A stretch of 7,640 nt of DNA from Oscillibacter sp. (lineage in GTDB: Bacteria; Bacillota; Clostridia; Oscillospirales; Oscillospiraceae). Location: assembly GCA_003487665.1 (NCBI GenBank), contig DNFA01000083.1:4825-12464 (forward strand), in the 5' to 3' direction. Positions within the stretch are counted from its first letter, which is position 1, and each line of letters begins with the position of its first letter. Position numbers and translations under genes: made by a program. Positions 4,592 to 7,640 of this stretch are shown here, in pieces. Below the pieces are notes generated by a model. It was not told the DNA's origin. It ran no database searches and saw only the letters and a program-made list of their open reading frames with translations.

Positions 4592-5491
4592 ATGAAACAC
4601 AACACTTTGACTAAGATCATCACTCTGGCGCTGGCCGCTGTGCTGGCTCTGAGCCTGGCTGCCTGCGGCAGCAAGACCAACGACGATAGCGGCGACAAGA
4701 CCGACGCTCCCGTCATCAAGATCGGTGTTCCCAACGACACCACCAACGAGGCCCGCGCCCTGCTGCTGCTGCAGGAGAACGGCATCATCAAGCTGAAGGA
4801 CGGCGTGGGCATCACCGCCACCAAGAACGACATCGTGGAGAATCCGTACAACGTGGAGATCGTGGAGGCTGAGGCCGCCCAGCTGCCCAACCTGCTGCCC
4901 GACGTGGACTACGCCGTGATCAACAGCAACTACGCTATCAACGCCGGCCTGAACCCCGTGAACGACTCCCTGCTGATCGAGGGAAGCGCCTCCGCTTACG
5001 CCAACATCCTGACCGTGAAGGAGGGCAACGAGACTTCTCCCAAGGCGCTGGCTCTGAAGGCCGCTCTGGAGAGCAAGCAGGTGGCTGACTTCATCACCGA
5101 GAAGTATGCCGGCTCCGTTGTCTCCGTTGTGGAGAACCCCACCGACGGCTATGACGCCTCCGTGGACTACGACGCTCTGAAGGGCGAGACCATCACCGTG
5201 GCCGCTTCCCCCACGCCCCACGCCGAGATCCTGGAGGTCGCCAAGGAGATCCTGGCTGCCAAGGACATCACCCTGGACATTCAGGTCTTCAATGACTACG
5301 TTGTGCCCAACACCGTGGTGGAGGACGGCACCGTGGACGCCAACTACTTCCAGCACCTGCCCTATCTGGAGGACTTCAATGCCCAGAACGGCACCCACAT
5401 CGTCTCCATCGCCGCCATCCACGTGGAGCCCATGGGTCTGTACGGCGGCAAGCAGACCACGCTGGACGCGCTGAGCACCTCCGCCCAGTAA
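4592..5491 (+). CDS. metQ: MetQ/NlpA-type methionine-binding lipoprotein, apparently circularly permuted
   Basis: This 299-residue lipoprotein should bind methionine outside the membrane and deliver it to MetI-MetN. The signal peptide ends in the lipobox LAAC (C25). The order of the mature protein is unusual. Residues 42-180 (GVPNDTTNEARALLLL at 45-60, DIVENPYN, AVINSNYAINAGLNP, FITEKYAGSVV) match the half that is C-terminal in ordinary MetQ. A new linker follows (about 181-198). Residues 199-299 (ASPTPHAEIL at 205-214, FNDYVVPN, NYFQHLPYL, HVEPMGLY) match the usual N-terminal half. Both halves keep their ligand motifs, including the Arg of NEARALLLL (R55) and the FQH motif (H255), so binding may be intact. 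The family is normally about 270 residues; linkers explain the excess. AAAGGAG (4576-4582) lies nine bases before the ATG. It is the first gene of the operon, under the Met attenuator. The family call is sure and the permutation nearly so. Confidence 0.93.
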   Translation: MKHNTLTKIITLALAAVLALSLAACGSKTNDDSGDKTDAPVIKIGVPNDTTNEARALLLLQENGIIKLKDGVGITATKNDIVENPYNVEIVEAEAAQLPNLLPDVDYAVINSNYAINAGLNPVNDSLLIEGSASAYANILTVKEGNETSPKALALKAALESKQVADFITEKYAGSVVSVVENPTDGYDASVDYDALKGETITVAASPTPHAEILEVAKEILAAKDITLDIQVFNDYVVPNTVVEDGTVDANYFQHLPYLEDFNAQNGTHIVSIAAIHVEPMGLYGGKQTTLDALSTSAQ

Positions 5492-5522
5492 ACGAAGAAA
5501 CCATTCTACCTTCCTCTCCCCC

Positions 5523-5554
5523 GTGTTCCCCGTCCCGCAAGGGACGGGGAACAC
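5523..5554 (+). promoter_or_regulatory. Perfect 14-bp intergenic hairpin after metQ
   Basis: GTGTTCCCCGTCCC (5523-5536) and GGGACGGGGAACAC (5541-5554) are perfect arms around a GCAA tetraloop. No T-run follows, so it should not stop transcription efficiently. Such hairpins after a binding-protein gene commonly protect the upstream mRNA from 3' exonucleases, which would give more MetQ than MetNI. That role is inferred from position. Confidence 0.75.
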
Positions 5555-5575
5555 CCGCGGGAAAAGAGAATGCCC

Positions 5576-5626
5576 CGATCCCTTTTCTGTGTTCCCTGCG
5601 CCGCAGGGCGCGCAGAAAAAGGATCG
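5576..5626 (+). promoter_or_regulatory. Second long hairpin between metQ and metN
   Basis: CGATCCCTTTTCTG (5576-5589) pairs with CAGAAAAAGGATCG (5613-5626) with a single mismatch. An inner stem CCCTGC/GCAGGG (5594-5599 and 5603-5608) closes on a 3-base loop. It lies 17 bases before the metN ribosome site region. A weak likeness to the first hairpin (both contain GTGTTCCC followed by a GC-rich stem) hints at duplication. It may limit metN translation or add stability. Confidence 0.65.
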
Positions 5627-5656
5627 AGAAAAAACGACAGAAAGAGGGAACTATCC

Positions 5657-6667
5657 GTGATCGAGCTGAAACACGTAAGCAAAAAATACGATTCCGGCGC
5701 AAACGGCGGAGTGGACGCATTGAAGGATGTGTCGCTCACCATAGAGGATGGCGACATTTACGGCATCATCGGTATGTCCGGCGCGGGCAAGAGCACGCTG
5801 GTGCGCTGCATCAACCTGCTGGAGCGCCCCACCGAGGGCGAGATCATCGTGGACGGCCAGCGGCTGGACACCATGACCCCCGCCCAGCTGCGGGCGGCGC
5901 GGCGGAACATCACCATGATCTTTCAGCACTTCAACCTGCTGATGCAGCGGACGTGCCTGCGGAACGTGTGCTTCCCCATGGAGCTGGCCGGTGTGAAAAA
6001 GGCCGACGCGGAGAAGCGTGCCCGGGAGCTGCTGGAGCTGGTGGGGCTGCCGGACAAGGCCGAGGCCTATCCCGCCCAGCTGTCCGGCGGACAGCAGCAG
6101 CGCGTGGCCATCGCCCGCGCACTGGCCACCGATCCCAAGGTGCTGCTGTGCGACGAGGCCACCAGCGCCCTTGACCCCAAGACCACCCGGCAGATACTGG
6201 AGCTGATACGGGACATCAACCGGAAGCTGAACATCACCGTGGTCATCATCACCCATCAGATGAGCGTGGTGAAGGAGGTCTGCTCCCACGTGGCCATTCT
6301 GGACGAGGGCTGCGTGGCCGAGGCCGGTATGGTGGGCACCGTGTTCGCCGCGCCCAAGTCCGAGGCCGGACGGCGGCTGGTATTCCCCGGCGGCGCGGAC
6401 GCGCAGGTGTACAACCCCCAGGACGAGAAGCTGGTGCGGCTGGTGTTCAAGGACAGCAAGACCACCAGCATTCCCCTGATCGCGCGGCTGGCGGCGGAGG
6501 AGAACATCTTCTGCAACGTCATCTCCGCCAGCACCCAGAAGCTGTCCGAGACGGTGTACGGCAGCATGATGCTGGGTATCCCCAGCGCACAGTTCGACAA
6601 GGCCGTGGCCTTCATTCACAATGTGGCCAACGTGCAGGTAGAGGAGGTGGACAGCCATGTACAGTAA
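5657..6667 (+). CDS. metN: Methionine ABC transporter ATP-binding protein with C-terminal NIL domain
   Basis: This 336-residue ATPase powers methionine import. From the GTG start, Walker A is GMSGAGKST (39-47), the Q-loop is Q90, the signature is LSGGQQQR (142-149), Walker B is VLLCDE (162-167) and the switch histidine is H200. Residues about 257-332 (LVRLVFKDSKTTSIPLIARL, NVISASTQKL, YGSMMLGIP) form the NIL domain, which in known MetN proteins binds methionine and shuts the transporter when internal methionine is high. Length equals that of ordinary MetN. GTG 5657 is chosen because AGAGGG (5643-5648) lies eight bases upstream and IELKHVSKKY is where homologues begin. An in-frame ATG at 5570 would translate the intergenic hairpin. 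The last 11 bases overlap metI, which suggests translational coupling. Confidence 0.95.
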   Translation: MIELKHVSKKYDSGANGGVDALKDVSLTIEDGDIYGIIGMSGAGKSTLVRCINLLERPTEGEIIVDGQRLDTMTPAQLRAARRNITMIFQHFNLLMQRTCLRNVCFPMELAGVKKADAEKRARELLELVGLPDKAEAYPAQLSGGQQQRVAIARALATDPKVLLCDEATSALDPKTTRQILELIRDINRKLNITVVIITHQMSVVKEVCSHVAILDEGCVAEAGMVGTVFAAPKSEAGRRLVFPGGADAQVYNPQDEKLVRLVFKDSKTTSIPLIARLAAEENIFCNVISASTQKLSETVYGSMMLGIPSAQFDKAVAFIHNVANVQVEEVDSHVQ

Positions 6668-7358
6668 CATATTCTCCGCCCAGTCCATACAGGATCTGAT
6701 GAGCGTGCTGCCCTCCCTGCCCGTGGCGATCTGGGAGACGTTCTACGTCACCGTGGTCAGCACCGCCCTGTCGCTGGTGCTGGGTCTGCCGCTGGGCGTA
6801 CTGCTGGTGGCCGGGGAGAAAAACGGCGTACTGCCCCTTCCCCGCTGGCTGATGCAGGTGCTGAATGTCATTATCAATCTGCTGCGCTCCATCCCCTTCC
6901 TGATTTTGATGATCATGGTGTTCCCCCTGTCCCGTCTGCTGATCGGCACGGCGGTGGGCACCACGGCTACCATCGTTCCGCTGGTGGCGGCGGCGTTCCC
7001 CTTTGTGGCGCGTCTGGTGGAGAGCAGCCTCCGGGAGGTGGACGGCAACATCATCGAGGCCGCCCAGAGCATGGGCGCCACGCCCATGCAGATCATCTGC
7101 AAGGTGATGATCCCGGAGAGCGTGCCGTCCCTGATCCAGAACGTGACCATCGCGCTGACCACCATTCTGGGCTACTCCGCCATGAGCGGCATCATCGGCG
7201 GCGGCGGTCTGGGCAAGATCGCCATCGACTACGGCTATTACCGGTACAAGTATCTGGTGATGCTGGTGGCGGTGGTCATTTTGATCCTGCTGGTGCAGCT
7301 GTTCCAGAGTCTGGGTACATGGCTGAGCAAGCGCTGCGACAAGCGGCTGAAGCATTGA
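6657..7358 (+). CDS. metI: Methionine ABC transporter permease
   Basis: This 233-residue integral membrane protein has five or so hydrophobic segments, the usual MetI plan, and forms the methionine channel as a dimer with two MetN subunits. LLRSIPFLILMIMVFP (75-90) and the EAA loop EAAQSMGATPMQIICKVMIPES (134-155), which contacts the ATPase, are characteristic. GYSAMSGIIGGGGLGKIAIDYGYYRY (172-197) is the conserved late segment of the family. The ATG lies within the end of metN (11-base overlap), and GAGGAGG (6641-6647) is nine bases upstream. It is the last gene of the operon, followed within ten bases by a terminator. Gene order Q-N-I differs from the common N-I-Q. Confidence 0.95.
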   Translation: MYSNIFSAQSIQDLMSVLPSLPVAIWETFYVTVVSTALSLVLGLPLGVLLVAGEKNGVLPLPRWLMQVLNVIINLLRSIPFLILMIMVFPLSRLLIGTAVGTTATIVPLVAAAFPFVARLVESSLREVDGNIIEAAQSMGATPMQIICKVMIPESVPSLIQNVTIALTTILGYSAMSGIIGGGGLGKIAIDYGYYRYKYLVMLVAVVILILLVQLFQSLGTWLSKRCDKRLKH

Positions 7359-7366
7359 GTATATGT

Positions 7367-7399
7367 AAAGGAAGCACCCGCAAGGGTGCTTCCTTTTTT
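7367..7399 (+). terminator. Intrinsic terminator of the met operon
   Basis: AAAGGAAGCACCC (7367-7379) pairs perfectly with GGGTGCTTCCTTT (7384-7396) around a GCAA tetraloop, and T residues run to 7399. It lies just after the metI stop codon. Confidence 0.95.
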
Positions 7400-7443
7400 G
7401 CGGGACGGCGCACCCAAGGGGATTTGCTGGCAGCGCTATGCGA

Positions 7444-7471
7444 GCGGGGCGATGTGGGCATCGCCCCCTAC
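7444..7471. repeat. Hairpin repeat module, copy 2 (partner at 1752-1779)
   Basis: This unit matches 1752-1779 at 27 of 28 positions. The single change, C for T, restores a perfect 9-bp stem GGGGCGATG/CATCGCCCC. The preceding stretch (about 7410-7443, with CACCCAAGGGGATTTG) loosely resembles the 32-base repeat of 1550-1581, so the modules recur side by side. Confidence 0.75.
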
Positions 7472-7481
7472 GAAATGACTT

Positions 7482-7553
7482 GTAGGGCGGGACCCATGTG
7501 TCCCGCCGCAAAAGACGCATTCTCTCCGGCGGGGCACGCGGGCCCCGCCCTAC
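7482..7553 (-). repeat. Composite two-hairpin element with terminal inverted repeats, copy B (inverted)
   Basis: This 72-base element starts GTAGGGCGGG and ends CCCGCCCTAC. Its reverse complement matches copy A (1622-1691) exactly over the first 27 and last 28 bases. The linker is diverged but keeps AATGCGT. The two inner hairpins are both intact. It lies 82 bases past the met terminator. Confidence 0.75.
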
Positions 7554-7569
7554 AGGGCGCGCGAGTCTT

Positions 7570-7640
7570 GGGCGGACAGAGTCGTCCACCCCTACAGACG
7601 GGACGGCGACCCCAAGGGCATTTGTTCCGCTGCGCTCCAC
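7570..7640. repeat. Repeat modules, copies 2 of 1488-1514 and 1550-1581
   Basis: Bases 7570-7596 match 1488-1514 at 25 of 27 positions, and 7609-7640 are identical to 1550-1581. Order and orientation are the same as in the first block, but the modules lie closer together here (12 bases apart against 35). The last unit runs out of the window. I see no gene between 7400 and 7640. Confidence 0.75.

Noticed and set aside
4574..5554. Long open frame antisense to metQ, with similar ones antisense to metN, metI and the MATE gene.
   Set aside because: They mirror GC-rich codon use on the true strand, give low-complexity His/Gly/Leu-rich products and lack ribosome sites.
5523..5554. Terminator after metQ that would separate it from metNI.
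   Set aside because: The stem is strong but followed by CCGCGGGAAAAG with no T-run, and metN has no promoter of its own that I can see.
5570..5656. N-terminal extension of MetN from ATG 5570.
   Set aside because: It would encode the second intergenic hairpin, has no ribosome site, and lengthens the protein beyond the family start. GTG 5657 has a ribosome site.

Overview
The window looks like a piece of chromosome from a GC-rich Clostridia member of the Bacillota, probably an Oscillospiraceae-type gut bacterium. This rests on strong AGGAGG ribosome sites, textbook sigma-A promoters, a SipW-type secreted protein, a MepA-like MATE exporter and dense intergenic GTAGGG hairpin repeats. The genus is an inference; no rRNA or marker gene is present.

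Layout. Positions 50-1216 (minus) hold a SipW-cognate (TasA/camelysin-like) surface protein with a beta-helical tail. Its leader carries two inverted repeats. Positions 1480-1805 are a mosaic of short hairpin repeats that includes the terminator of the next gene. Positions 1801-2658 (minus) encode a PhzF-family isomerase. It is transcribed divergently from a MATE efflux protein (2820-4142, plus), and the two sigma-A promoters sit back to back. The MATE gene ends in a strong terminator.

Positions 4236-7399 are one methionine-uptake unit: promoter, a 38-residue Met/Cys-rich leader peptide, an attenuator, metQ, two intergenic hairpins, metN, metI and a terminator. MetQ is the lipoprotein that binds methionine, MetN the ATPase with a C-terminal NIL sensor domain, and MetI the permease. 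The region after 7400 repeats the modules seen at 1480-1805, one of them in inverted orientation.

Two things stand out. First, the met operon leader has the full design of ribosome-mediated transcription attenuation. A leader peptide with ten Met in its first 21 residues is followed by a long antiterminator that shares bases with an intrinsic terminator. No S-box or T-box is visible. Second, MetQ appears to be circularly permuted: the half that is normally C-terminal follows the signal peptide, and the half that is normally N-terminal comes last, joined by a new linker. The gene is otherwise intact. I know of no description of either, but I could not search.
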